Origin: Desulfobacteraceae bacterium | Lineage (GTDB): Bacteria > Desulfobacterota > Desulfobacteria > Desulfobacterales > ETH-SRB1 | Direction of reading: 5' to 3' | DNA length: 30,718 nt | NCBI GenBank assembly: GCA_013202725.1 | Contig: JABMRH010000013.1 | Coordinates: 1 to 30,718, forward strand | Part shown: positions 22,204 through 30,519 of the stretch, piece by piece | How the letters are laid out: every line of letters starts with the position of its first letter | Position numbering within the stretch: the first letter of the stretch is position 1 | Notes under the pieces: generated by a model | What the model was told of the DNA's origin: nothing | The model's database searches: none | The model's input: only the letters and a program-made list of their open reading frames with translations | Program-made: the position numbers and the translations under genes

Positions 22204-23049
22204 ATGGAAAAAGATTTTATGGATTTTGAAGATTTTCTGAAGCATCCGGAAGTGCGAAGTGTTACCGACAGTATAAACCAGTAATTAATTGAAAGAAGAA
22301 AGTATGCTCCCCCTGTATGCAAAGCCCTGTCTCATAAATATACTGTGCTGGAGGATAATCCTTATTTTAAATTTTCAATTGATAAGGAGGCAGGCAAACA
22401 GTTACCGGACATTATAAACAACAAAGTGCAAAATATTATCGGCGTTGATTCCCTGGATGAATCTTTAAAGCAGGGATATTGCAAGCAACGTAATATCCGA
22501 ATTGTATTTTCAGGCGGGGCCGCTCCCGGCGGACATAATGTTATTGCAGGACTTTTTGATGCCGCAAAAAAGTCTAACCCGGAAAACAAAATATACGGAT
22601 TTTTGCTTGGACCGGACGGAATACTTGAAAACGAAGCTATCGAGCTGACGAAAAGTATTGTTGATTCTCACAGAAACCTGGGCGGTTTTACAATGATCAA
22701 GACCGGCCGGACAAAAATCGACACAAAAAAGAAAATGGCCCTTACAAAAGAGACATGTAAAGATCTTAATCTGGATGCCATTGTAATAGTGGGGGGTGAT
22801 GATTCAAACACAAATGCGGCATTTCTGGCTCATGAGATGTTTGACGACAGCCTTCAGGTTATCGGAGTTCCCAAAACAATTGACGGAGACATTCAGGTCA
22901 AAGATATAGACGGCAATATTTTATGCGCAATATCGTTCGGTTTTCATACCGCTGCAAGAGCTTTTGCCAACGAGATAAGCAACCTGTACACGGATTGCAG
23001 TTCCGATGTCAAATACTGGCATATTTGCAAGGTGATGGGCAGAGTCGCG
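22204..23049 (+). pseudogene. Pyrophosphate--fructose-6-phosphate 1-phosphotransferase, 5' half, interrupted
   Basis: The reading frame from ATG 22204 gives 26 codons (MEKDFMDFEDFLKHPEVRS...), then an in-frame TAA at 22282-22284, then continues with 'ERRKYAPPVCKAL' and a long stretch typical of the long PFP family: 'IRIVFSGGAAPGGHNVIAGL', 'GFLLGPDGIL', 'GGFTMIKTGRTKI', 'IVIVGGDDSNTNAAFLAE'-like, 'GVPKTIDGD' and 'KYWHICKVMGRVA'. Homology stops at about 23049, where the family should go on for roughly 250 more residues. The 17 residues after that come from antisense of the neighbouring phosphodiesterase gene. Premature stop plus truncation make this a pseudogene; the translated remainder could start at GTG 22345. 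Confidence 0.85.
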
Positions 23050-23441
23050 CTTCCAGGATTTAAAAAAAGCACACCTTTTTGGTTGACTACGCAAGGCTTG
23101 TGAGTATGGTCGCTTATGACGGCATTAAAACCGGCGGACACCGGATTTATATCAAGTATATGCAGATTATGAAGTACATACACCAGGACTTCACCGACCT
23201 TGATTACCTGTGTCTCAGCCAGCTCGGCAGCCCATGTTCCTTTGTCCATGTTTCCTCGAACCGCAACGACAGGTGCGATTGACTGTAAAGAGGAAAGCAC
23301 TGCAGGTTTATCAATGTCTCCTGCATGAATTATCAGATCGGTATCTGTAAAGAGTTTGATCGCCGATGGTTGCAGGAAACCGTGAGTGTCGGAGATAACA
23401 CCGACAAGATAGTTGCTCTTGTTTTGTAGTTTAATTGACAT
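22944..23441 (-). CDS. YfcE/MJ0936-type metallophosphodiesterase with a replaced C-terminus
   Basis: 165-aa frame. Residues 12-132 match the small calcineurin-like phosphodiesterases: 'VGVISDTHGF' (Asp18, His20), 'IIHAGDID', 'VVAVRGNMD', 'VLHNLH', and 'DHTHKP', which keep all metal-ligand positions, then 'VLFLNPGSA'. Straight after 'NPGSA' the expected PRR-x-LP tail is missing, and the last ~33 residues are antisense of the PFP gene fragment. The true gene therefore ends near 23046. The metal site is intact, so some activity is possible, but the family's last strand is lost. Shine-Dalgarno is weak. Confidence 0.75.
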   Translation of the reverse strand: MSIKLQNKSNYLVGVISDTHGFLQPSAIKLFTDTDLIIHAGDIDKPAVLSSLQSIAPVVAVRGNMDKGTWAAELAETQVIKVGEVLVYVLHNLHILDINPVSAGFNAVISDHTHKPCVVNQKGVLFLNPGSATLPITLQICQYLTSELQSVYRLLISLAKALAAV

Positions 23442-23510
23442 ATAAATTATTCTTTTAGGTTCTTCTCCCGTAATTATTCAGGGGATATATTGCTAACTCA
23501 AAGAATTTAT

Positions 23511-23540
23511 TCACCGCAAAGCCGCAAAGAACGCAAAGAG
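23511..23540 (+). repeat. CCGCAAAGCCGC-family repeat arm
   Basis: ttcaccgcaaagccgcaaag followed by aacgcaaagag; nearly identical to the reverse complement of the right arm at 5221-5248. The opposing arm at 23747-23767 is degraded. Confidence 0.7.
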
Positions 23541-23552
23541 ACTTTTATTTTT

Positions 23553-23581
23553 CTGTTTACCGTTGAGAGGACGGTAAACAG
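23553..23581. repeat. Perfect 11-bp-arm hairpin
   Basis: ctgtttaccgt and acggtaaacag enclose the 7-base loop tgagagg. There is no T-run on either side long enough for a clear intrinsic terminator, although ttttattttt lies just upstream (terminator-like for the minus strand only in part). Confidence 0.7.
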
Positions 23582-23704
23582 AAACCCTCAGAAGCTTCGC
23601 TTCATTTGATGGTATTATAGAAAGCTATAATATGAGGCTACCCCAATTATCTGAATATCTTAGTTTATCAGGGTTAGCGTAATTTGCCCGAAGGCCTTGG
23701 GTTT

Positions 23705-23735
23705 ATTTATTTTCGCCCTCTCGGCGAAAATAAAT
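23705..23735. repeat. Perfect 13-bp-arm hairpin
   Basis: atttattttcgcc and ggcgaaaataaat enclose the loop ctctc. AT-rich outer arms with a GC-rich tip give it the look of a bidirectional terminator for recD2 transcription, but no canonical T-tract follows the GC part. Confidence 0.65.
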
Positions 23736-23860
23736 AAGATGAAACCCTCTGCGTACTCTGCGCCTCTAATGAGCGGAGCGAATGGGCGGTAATATAATAC
23801 CCTCTGAATAGATACCTTCTTTCGATTAGTTGACGCAAAGGGTTCGAAATAATCCTTCCT

Positions 23861-26047
23861 TTATAATAGTCGATACCTCAAATATGTAAATCTTTTTTGG
23901 GTTTTGTTGTTACTTACCCCGATAGTTAGAGCTTTACCTGTGCCAACCATTACAACCAGTTTTACACCCCTGGTTACCGCGGTATAAATAAGATTGCGCT
24001 GCAAGAGGATATAATGCTGTGTCAGGATCGGAATTACTACAACCGGATATTCGGAGCCCTGTGACTTGTGAACCGAAACAGCGTAAGCTAAAATAATTTC
24101 ATCAAGATCTGCAAAGCTGTACGTCACCCTGCGGCCGTCAAAGGATATAATTACTTCCCTGTCTATAGTGGAGATGCTGATTACTCTGCCGATATCCCCG
24201 TTAAAAACATCCTTTTCATAGTTATTCTTAATCTGCATTACCTTGTCGTTAACTTTAAAGTCCCTGTTGCCGCATATTACCGTATCTTTGCCCGGATTGA
24301 GAGCTGTTTGCAATTTTGCGTTGAGATTTTCAGCTCCTATAACGCCTTTATGCATAGGTGTTAGAACCTGAATGTCTTCAATTGGATTAAAGCCGAACCG
24401 GCGGGGGATACGTTCCTTGACAAGTTCGACAATAATCTCAAGGACCTTTTCAGGGTCTTCCTGCTGGATGAAATAAAAATCTTTCCTTGATCCGGATGAA
24501 TCTTGCGCCTTGATATCCGGAATAATTCCTTTATTGATCTTGTGGGCATTAATGATAATCCGGCTTTCCTTTGCCTGGCGGAAAATTTCGCTGAGTTCTA
24601 TCACCGGTATTAAGCCGGATTTAATAATATCGCTTAAAACATTTCCTGGTCCTACAGAAGGAAGCTGGTTAACATCGCCGACAAGGATAAAGGTGGCGCC
24701 TGTGGGAATGGCCTTTAAAAGATGGTGCATCAAAATTGTGTCTATCATCGAGGCTTCATCAACAATCAGCAGGTCGCAATTTAACGGATTTTTTTCGTTT
24801 TTTTGAAATCCTCCTTTCTGAACGCTGAACTTAAGCAGCCTGTGAATAGTAGAGGCGCTATGACCCGTGGTTTCGCTCATCCGTTTTGCGGCCCTGCCCG
24901 TAGGGGCGGCCAGCATTATTTTAGTTTTAAGCCCGGCAAAGATCTTTATCATAGCATTGATAATTGTTGTTTTGCCTGTGCCGGGCCCGCCTGTAATAAC
25001 AATTACCTTGTTTTCAAGAGAGGATCTTATTGCCGCTGCCTGTTTTTTTGCCAGAGTTACATTGATTTGCCCTTGCACCCATTCCAGGGCTTTATCTGTT
25101 TTAATATTGCGGATTGATTTAGGCGAGCACACAAGCTTTTTTAGCAAAAGTGCGATTCTGGTTTCGCAAAAGTGAAACTTAGACAGGTAAACAGCTTTAT
25201 TGTGTATCTTGAATTCTTCAGCAGCTTTGTTAATGTCCTCAATAATTATTTTTCCTTCACTTGCCGCAGTGTCAATGGCCCTTACAACGGTTTCCCTGTT
25301 GACCTGAAGTATCTTGACGCACTCAATTATAAGCGGTTCATAAGGGTAAAAGACATGACCTTTGTCTGCAAGATGGTTTAGCACATAAAGAACGCCCGCT
25401 TTAACCCGCAATTCAGAATCTTTGGGAAATCCAAGTTTTTCCGCGATACTGTCGGCTGTAGCAAAACCGATGCCTGAAATATCGGTTGCAAGGCAGTATG
25501 GGTTTTCCTGCACAACCTCTATTGATCTGTTTCCGTATCGTTTGAAAATTTTTACGCCGTAGCCTGTACTGACTTCGTAAGTCTTCAGAAAAAGCATCAC
25601 ATCCCGGATATCTTTATGCTCATCCCAGGCTGTTTTGATCATAGCAATACGTTTTTTTCCGATACCATCTATATCGGCCAGCTTTTCAATTTTATTTTCA
25701 ATAATATCCAGAGTTTTTATGCTGAACTTTTTTACGATTCGGCCGGCCATGACCGGCCCGAGACCTTTAATGAAGCCTGAGCCTAAATAGTTTTTAATCC
25801 CACAAACGGTTGCAGGAACAGCAGTCTTATAATCAATTACCTTGAACTGCCTGCCGTATTTGGGATGATTTGCCCATTCGCCTTTCATTTTGAGGATTAC
25901 ACCCGGGGCAGGAGACATCAGGTTTCCGACTATGGTTACCGGATCGCGCTGTCCGTCCACCGTTACCCTTGCAATAGTGAAACCGCTTTCCTTATCCGAA
26001 TATGTAATTTTTTCAATCTGGCCCTGAAGATCTGTAAGCATCGGCAT
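23861..26047 (-). CDS. recD2: RecD2-type ATP-dependent DNA helicase
   Basis: 728 aa from the chosen start. The N-terminus has the RecD2 OB-like segment ('GQIEKITYSDKESGFTIARV') and tandem helix-hairpin-helix region ('YLGSGFIKGLGPVMAGRIV', 'DIDGIGKKRIAMI'). The superfamily 1B helicase core shows Walker A 'GGPGTGKTT' (about 352-360), Walker B 'LLIVDEASMID', motif III 'LVGDVNQLPSVGPG' and motif VI region 'YAVSVHKSQGSEYPVV' (about 655). RecD2 acts 5'-3' in DNA repair without RecBC. The frame is open to 26164 inside thiC, but the ATG at 26047, 4 bp after the thiC stop, gives the family length. There is no clear ribosome site, so coupling to thiC translation is likely. Confidence 0.93.
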   Translation of the reverse strand: MPMLTDLQGQIEKITYSDKESGFTIARVTVDGQRDPVTIVGNLMSPAPGVILKMKGEWANHPKYGRQFKVIDYKTAVPATVCGIKNYLGSGFIKGLGPVMAGRIVKKFSIKTLDIIENKIEKLADIDGIGKKRIAMIKTAWDEHKDIRDVMLFLKTYEVSTGYGVKIFKRYGNRSIEVVQENPYCLATDISGIGFATADSIAEKLGFPKDSELRVKAGVLYVLNHLADKGHVFYPYEPLIIECVKILQVNRETVVRAIDTAASEGKIIIEDINKAAEEFKIHNKAVYLSKFHFCETRIALLLKKLVCSPKSIRNIKTDKALEWVQGQINVTLAKKQAAAIRSSLENKVIVITGGPGTGKTTIINAMIKIFAGLKTKIMLAAPTGRAAKRMSETTGHSASTIHRLLKFSVQKGGFQKNEKNPLNCDLLIVDEASMIDTILMHHLLKAIPTGATFILVGDVNQLPSVGPGNVLSDIIKSGLIPVIELSEIFRQAKESRIIINAHKINKGIIPDIKAQDSSGSRKDFYFIQQEDPEKVLEIIVELVKERIPRRFGFNPIEDIQVLTPMHKGVIGAENLNAKLQTALNPGKDTVICGNRDFKVNDKVMQIKNNYEKDVFNGDIGRVISISTIDREVIISFDGRRVTYSFADLDEIILAYAVSVHKSQGSEYPVVVIPILTQHYILLQRNLIYTAVTRGVKLVVMVGTGKALTIGVSNNKTQKRFTYLRYRLL

Positions 26048-26051
26048 TTTA

Positions 26052-27329
26052 TTATTTTTTTGTTTTACCGAGTTTAATCGCACAAAACTCTCCGCACATG
26101 GTGCAACCCTCATCGCCTGCGCTTTCACTTTTTTCCAGAAAAGCCTCGGTTTTTTCCGGATCAATGGATAGCTTTATCTGTTCTGCCCAGTTAAATTCAT
26201 CTCTATACTTTGCCATTAGCAGATCTTTTTCAAGCGCTCCGTGAACCCCCTTGGCAATATCTGCAATATGAGCGGCAATCCTGGATGCTATGATACCTTC
26301 CTTTACATCCTCTATGGTCGGAAGTCTCAGATGTTCTGAAGGAGTAACATAACACAGGAAATCAGCCCCTTCTGACGCGGCAATGGCGCCTCCGATAGCC
26401 GCAGTTATATGATCATAACCAGGAGCTATATCCGTCGGTATGGGGCCGAGCACGTAGAATGGAGCGCCGTGGCAGAGACTCTTTTCCAATTGTACGTTGG
26501 CCCGAATCTCTTTGATTGGAACATGGCCGGGTCCTTCTATCATTACCTGAACACCGCAGTCCCTTGCTCTTTTTGTGAGCTCGCCAAGCAGAATGAGTTC
26601 TTCCACCTGTCCCCTGTCGGTTGCATCGGCAATACAGCCTGGTCTCAGTCCGTCGCCAAGGCTGAGAACCATGTCATAAGCTTTGGCTATTTCAAGCAAT
26701 CTATCGTATTGCTCATAAAGAGGGTTTTCCTTTTTGTTACATTCCATCCATTTTGATAAAAAGGTTCCTCCTCTGCTGACAATACCGAGAAGACGGCCTT
26801 CGTCTTCTATGCAGCCGACGCTTCTTTTTGTCACACCGCAATGGACGGTAATAAAATCTACGCCATCTTCGCCGTGTTCTTCTATGGCCTCAAACATGTC
26901 ATCTGCGCTCATATCCACAATAGCTCTTCCGGAATTGAGCATATTAGCAGCAGCCTGATATATCGGAACAGTTCCGATTATCAGCGATGACTGACTGATA
27001 ATCGCTTTTCTTATTGCTCTGATATCGCCGCCTGTGGAAAGATCCATGATTGTATCGGCTCTGGCGGCAACACATACTTTTAGTTTCTTGAGCTCTAAAT
27101 CAAGATCGCTTCGATCCTTTGACGTACCGATATTGGCATTAACCTTTGTTTTGAGCCCTTTGCCTATGGCGATAGGCAAAACGGATGTATGTTTGCTGTT
27201 TCTTATCACTACAATGTTGCCGTCCTCGACGCCCTTGCGGATAAATTCCGGGTCCACTCCCTCCTGGCCGGCACATATCTCCATTTCCTCTGATATTTTA
27301 TTTTCACGCGCTGTTTCTAATTGTGTCAT
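26052..27329 (-). CDS. thiC: Phosphomethylpyrimidine synthase
   Basis: A radical-SAM enzyme that converts 5-aminoimidazole ribotide to HMP phosphate in thiamine synthesis. Key stretches are 'KVNANIGTSKDRSDLDLEL', 'ARADTIMDLSTGGDI', 'VDFITVHCGVTKRSV', 'SRGGTFLSKWM', 'LSLGDGLRPGCIADATD', 'VQVMIEGPGHVP' and 'FYVLGPIPTDIAPGYDHI'. The C-terminal cluster motif reads CTMCGEFC (Cys409, 412, 416), a CX2CX3C spacing. This is one residue shorter than the CX2CX4C of E. coli-type ThiC; I believe it is normal for the short (about 425 aa) anaerobe type, but that is from memory. GAGGT lies 6 bp before the ATG. 17 bp after thi4. Confidence 0.95.
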   Translation of the reverse strand: MTQLETARENKISEEMEICAGQEGVDPEFIRKGVEDGNIVVIRNSKHTSVLPIAIGKGLKTKVNANIGTSKDRSDLDLELKKLKVCVAARADTIMDLSTGGDIRAIRKAIISQSSLIIGTVPIYQAAANMLNSGRAIVDMSADDMFEAIEEHGEDGVDFITVHCGVTKRSVGCIEDEGRLLGIVSRGGTFLSKWMECNKKENPLYEQYDRLLEIAKAYDMVLSLGDGLRPGCIADATDRGQVEELILLGELTKRARDCGVQVMIEGPGHVPIKEIRANVQLEKSLCHGAPFYVLGPIPTDIAPGYDHITAAIGGAIAASEGADFLCYVTPSEHLRLPTIEDVKEGIIASRIAAHIADIAKGVHGALEKDLLMAKYRDEFNWAEQIKLSIDPEKTEAFLEKSESAGDEGCTMCGEFCAIKLGKTKK

Positions 27330-27346
27330 GTTTTACCTCTTAATTA

Positions 27347-28129
27347 TTATCTATTCTGATCTTCGGCAATAATAAGTTCCGCCACCTTTCTTCCGGAAAG
27401 AAGCATTCCGCCGAAGATGGGCCCCATTCTTGGTCCGCCAAAAGCAGCATTAGCTGACATTCCTGCCACAAAGACTCCGGGACAGATCTTTTTGGTATTT
27501 TTAAGCGTAAGCTTTTCCGCCTTGTCTGCCCAGAGAGAACGTTCCCCCATTACCTTTCCGGTTTCCGTGTTTAACTTCATGTCCGCCTTCCGTTCAATCA
27601 CACGAAGCACCTCATTGGCGTGTCCGGTTGTATCAACGACATTTCCTGCTTTGATAGTAAGAGGATCCACATGAAGGCCGGCTGTTTCAACCGGCGACCA
27701 GTTAATAACAAGACCAATGACACGATTCTCGCGGATCATGACATCTTCAACGCTCATGCAATTAAAAACCTTGGCTCCGGCCCTGGTTGCATATGAAGCG
27801 ATGGTTGTGATCGATTCAACGGCATCTGCCGTATAATAGCCCGGCTGATACTCTTCGGCCCTTATATTAAATATATCGAGGATCTCCTTGCCCTCTTTTT
27901 GCACTACTATCTCATTGAACATCATTCCGCCGCCCCACATTCCGCCGCCTACGCTTAATTTGCGTTCAAAAATCGCCACTTTTTTGCCGGCCTTTGCAAG
28001 GAAGTATGCAGCTACCAGGCCTGAAGGGCCCGCGCCCACTATGGCCGTGTCAACCTCCGTATATTCCAGAAATTTTTGCGAAAAGCGTTCAATTATTGCT
28101 CTGGTTATTGTAATTTCATTTAACTCCAT
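27347..28129 (-). CDS. thi4: Thi4-type thiazole synthase, probably sulfide-dependent
   Basis: Builds the thiazole phosphate carboxylate of thiamine from NAD, glycine and sulfur. The FAD/NAD-binding start 'DTAIVGAGPSGLVAAYFLAKAGKKV' (27-50), 'GGGMWGGGMMFNEIVV', 'VDTTGHANEVLRV' and the C-terminal 'FVAGMSANAAFGGPRMGPIFGGML' are family-typical. In the catalytic loop 'SPVETAGLHVDP', His153 stands where suicidal yeast/plant Thi4 carries the sulfur-donating Cys. Archaeal Thi4 with His uses free sulfide and turns over repeatedly, which fits a sulfidic anaerobe. 260 aa, GGAGG before the ATG, 29 bp after thiDN. It replaces the ThiG/ThiH/ThiS route. Confidence 0.92.
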   Translation of the reverse strand: MELNEITITRAIIERFSQKFLEYTEVDTAIVGAGPSGLVAAYFLAKAGKKVAIFERKLSVGGGMWGGGMMFNEIVVQKEGKEILDIFNIRAEEYQPGYYTADAVESITTIASYATRAGAKVFNCMSVEDVMIRENRVIGLVINWSPVETAGLHVDPLTIKAGNVVDTTGHANEVLRVIERKADMKLNTETGKVMGERSLWADKAEKLTLKNTKKICPGVFVAGMSANAAFGGPRMGPIFGGMLLSGRKVAELIIAEDQNR

Positions 28130-28158
28130 AATATTTTTGCCTCCTGATTTAAATTTGA

Positions 28159-29508
28159 TTATTTTAGGTTTTTCGATATTGTCAGTACCTTTTCTGCAAC
28201 CTCGTCAGGGTGTTTCCCAAAAACCCTTATCATCGGTTCCTTGCCCACATCACCGAGGTCAAAGATGATATCAGGAATTGTATCCTGTCTTGAAAACACG
28301 GAATCGGTCCCCCATTTAAGAGAAGAACCTTCTTTAGCCTTTATATCTTCAGGTTCATCGGCCCGGTCAAAATGATCGATCACGTAGCCCAAGTTCCGGC
28401 ATATGTTAATTATATCTTCGGAAAACCTGATATTCATTGCGCAGCGAAAGTCGCTGTTATACTTCATCGCCGTCAGGATCATCCCGGCAATATGTCGTGA
28501 TGCGCCAAAAGCCGGATCATCGAGAGTTCGAGCATCTTCTCCAACCCTGATAATTCTTCCGGGAATGGCGGCTACATCATCTTCCGTCCACGCACATGGC
28601 AGGGCATAACCGAAGTTTGATTGCACCTCAGGGATGATGTTTCCACATTTTTCAGTCTTTATTTTTTCAACAGCTTTTTTCAGATCTGTAATGCATGCGT
28701 AACGTTGGCTGTCTCGCAGAATTGGAGCAAAATGGTTTGTCGGGCCATGTCCTTTTCCAAGGCAAATGGAAAACCTTAAGGCATCTGTGATATATTCCTT
28801 GGCCATTCTTACTGATTCAAGAACAGATTCCCCATTTGCAAGCGCAAGAAAAGTGGCAATTGCCGCTGAATATGTGCAGCCTGTGCCGTGAGTATTTTTA
28901 GTATCTATTCTTTCTGAAACAAACTCATGAAACTTTTTGCCGTCATAGAGAATGTCGATGGCATCTCCGGCAAGGTGCCCGCCCTTGACAACAACGTTTT
29001 TTGCTCCCAAACCATGAATAATCTTCGCCGATTTTTTCATATCATCAACTGAAGATATTTTTATTTTTGACAGAACTTCGGCTTCGGGAATGTTGGGAGT
29101 AATAACAAAGGCCAGTGGCAAAAGTTCTTCTATCAAGGATTGTTTGGCCTCATTTTCTATCAGAGGCGCTCCCCCCTTGGCTACCATAACCGGATCTACA
29201 ACGAGGATACCTATTTTGTATTCCCTTATCTTTTCAGCGATTGCTTTAATTATTCGTGAGTTGGCAAGCATTCCGGTCTTGGCCGCGTCGATTCCTATGT
29301 CGGTTGCTACGGAATCAAACTGTTTTTCTACAAAATTTTCCGGGACTTCGTAAATCCCCTGGACACCAAGGGTGTTTTGAGCGGTTAAAGCGGTTATCAC
29401 ACTCATTCCAAATCCGCCAAGAACGGTAATTGTTTTTAAATCAGCCTGAATTCCTGCTCCACCTCCGGAATCGGAGCCGGCTATTGTCAAAATCCTTTTT
29501 AAAGTCAT
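28159..29508 (-). CDS. thiDN: ThiD-ThiN fusion: HMP-P kinase / thiamine phosphate synthase
   Basis: 449 aa. Residues 1 to about 265 are a ribokinase-fold HMP/HMP-P kinase: 'TIAGSDSGGGAGIQADLKT', 'VVDPVMVAKGGAPLI', 'ITPNIPEAEVLS' and the anion hole 'NTHGTGCTYSAAIA' (about 203-216). Residues about 275-449 match ThiN ('NFGYALPCAWTEDDVAAIPGR', 'FGASRHIAGMIL', 'AMNIRFSEDI', 'HFDRADEPEDIK'), which joins HMP-PP and thiazole-P and replaces ThiE. The fusion is known in archaea and several anaerobic bacteria. GGGAG lies 7 bp before the ATG. First gene after the TPP riboswitch. Confidence 0.94.
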   Translation of the reverse strand: MTLKRILTIAGSDSGGGAGIQADLKTITVLGGFGMSVITALTAQNTLGVQGIYEVPENFVEKQFDSVATDIGIDAAKTGMLANSRIIKAIAEKIREYKIGILVVDPVMVAKGGAPLIENEAKQSLIEELLPLAFVITPNIPEAEVLSKIKISSVDDMKKSAKIIHGLGAKNVVVKGGHLAGDAIDILYDGKKFHEFVSERIDTKNTHGTGCTYSAAIATFLALANGESVLESVRMAKEYITDALRFSICLGKGHGPTNHFAPILRDSQRYACITDLKKAVEKIKTEKCGNIIPEVQSNFGYALPCAWTEDDVAAIPGRIIRVGEDARTLDDPAFGASRHIAGMILTAMKYNSDFRCAMNIRFSEDIINICRNLGYVIDHFDRADEPEDIKAKEGSSLKWGTDSVFSRQDTIPDIIFDLGDVGKEPMIRVFGKHPDEVAEKVLTISKNLK

Positions 29509-29538
29509 GGGCTATCTCCCTGAGTCAATCCTGTAAAT

Positions 29539-29580
29539 TAAAAAAGGCCTATACCTTCCTTGTCGGAGATATGGCCCTTT
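29539..29580 (-). terminator. Intrinsic terminator of the TPP riboswitch expression platform
   Basis: On the minus strand aaagggccata pairs, with two small bulges, with tataggccttt over a purine-rich loop, directly followed by a T-run. It lies between the aptamer and the thiDN ribosome site. Ligand-bound aptamer would favour this hairpin and stop transcription. Confidence 0.65.
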
Positions 29581-29608
29581 GAAAATAAAAGTGTAACAAA
29601 ATTTTAGT

Positions 29609-29686
29609 TACCGCTCCCTACGCTGGTATGATCCAGGTCAGGTTCAAAGGGTATTTTCTCAGCCCGGCTTCAGGCACCCCCGCATA
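29609..29686 (-). promoter_or_regulatory. TPP riboswitch aptamer (THI element)
   Basis: On the minus strand the conserved blocks occur in the right order and spacing: GGGGTGCC, GGCTGAGA, ACCCTTTGAACCTGA, and GGATCATACCAGCGTAGGGA. It precedes thiDN by about 100 bases and is followed by a terminator hairpin, so it should repress thiDN-thi4-thiC, and possibly recD2, when thiamine diphosphate is plentiful. Confidence 0.97.
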
Positions 29687-29755
29687 TTAATATTAATTTA
29701 CATAAATATTTTTATATAATCAAGCATAATATAAAACAAAAATATTTTACCGCTT

Positions 29756-30508
29756 CTAAATATCTATCCCGGCTTTCCGCAATCTAATTTTCATCTTTTC
29801 ATGATGAGAGCCCTGCCAGTAAATCCGCCGGCATTGCGGGCAAATTTTAAACCGGTCAAAGTATTTTTTTGTTTTTGGTTCGAGCCTGTGCAGGATATCC
29901 TTTTTGTTTACCGGAACAAGCTTTTTATTACACCGCAGACATCTGGTAAAAAATTTAAAAGGTCCATTTATCCCAAAAAATTTTATAATTTCAACCAGTT
30001 GATCATCCGGATATACTGACCGGACATGTCTGCCAAATATAATCTGTTTACATTCAAGCAATCCTATATCCTTGCTCAGCACAATTCTTTTTTCGCAAAA
30101 AGATAAAATATCCTTGTCTAAAAATTTCGGGGAATATTCGGCATCTAAACCCAACATCCTTAAAAGAAGAGCAAGTTTTCCCACATTAACATCCACAACA
30201 AAACTGATTTGTTGCAAAGGTTCCGGCCTGAGAAGGGATGGTTTGGTGACATCAAAGGGAGGAATAATGGGAAGGAGGGTCACCTTTTGCGAATTTACCG
30301 GAATATAATTGAAATTAACTTCGTTATCCTCCGCAATAATTTTGCCTATTTCCGTGTGAGGCACGCCCAGAGATTCAATTATATGTTTGATCGAGGTTTT
30401 CTGCTCCAGAGGATAAATAATTTCCGGCCATTTGTTCTTTTTACGCCTGAAAATATTAAATTCATCGGGAAAATTTATTTTTAGCCGGGGCATATAATTG
30501 AAGCTCAC
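29756..30508 (-). CDS. Mut7-C RNase-domain protein with N-terminal ubiquitin-like domain
   Basis: 250 aa. Residues 7 to about 90 resemble the ubiquitin/ThiS-like Ub-Mut7C domain ('HIIESLGVPHTEIGKII', 'VTLLPIIPPFDV'). Residues about 100-180 are the Mut7-C PIN-like nuclease fold: 'FVVDVNVGKLALLLRMLGLDAEY', 'IVLSKDIGLLE'. Two CxxC pairs follow ('RCLRCNKKL' and 'KICPQCRRIYWQGSHHEKM'), forming the family's zinc ribbon. Conserved acidic residues Asp105 and the Asp in SKDIG are present. Function in bacteria is unknown; RNA processing or toxin-like roles are proposed for relatives. GAGGTGG 6 bp upstream decides for the GTG start at 30508. Confidence 0.8.
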   Translation of the reverse strand: MSFNYMPRLKINFPDEFNIFRRKKNKWPEIIYPLEQKTSIKHIIESLGVPHTEIGKIIAEDNEVNFNYIPVNSQKVTLLPIIPPFDVTKPSLLRPEPLQQISFVVDVNVGKLALLLRMLGLDAEYSPKFLDKDILSFCEKRIVLSKDIGLLECKQIIFGRHVRSVYPDDQLVEIIKFFGINGPFKFFTRCLRCNKKLVPVNKKDILHRLEPKTKKYFDRFKICPQCRRIYWQGSHHEKMKIRLRKAGIDI

Positions 30509-30519
30509 TGCAGTCCACC

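Larger units (their letters stand above)
23442..23860. other. 419-bp non-coding, repeat-rich gap between yfcE-like and recD2
   Basis: No gene is supported. It contains a copy of the CCGCAAAGCCGC repeat arm (23511-23540), two perfect hairpins (23553-23581 and 23705-23735) and a partial opposite arm, ctctgcgtactctgcgcctc (23747-23766). The two arms face each other as in 5162-5248 but are 200 bp apart, as if the hairpin segments had been inserted into the repeat. Confidence 0.6.

Noticed and set aside
22204..22284. A separate 26-aa peptide gene
   Set aside because: It is in frame with the following PFP-like sequence and reads into it past a single TAA, so it is better explained as the 5' end of an interrupted gene.
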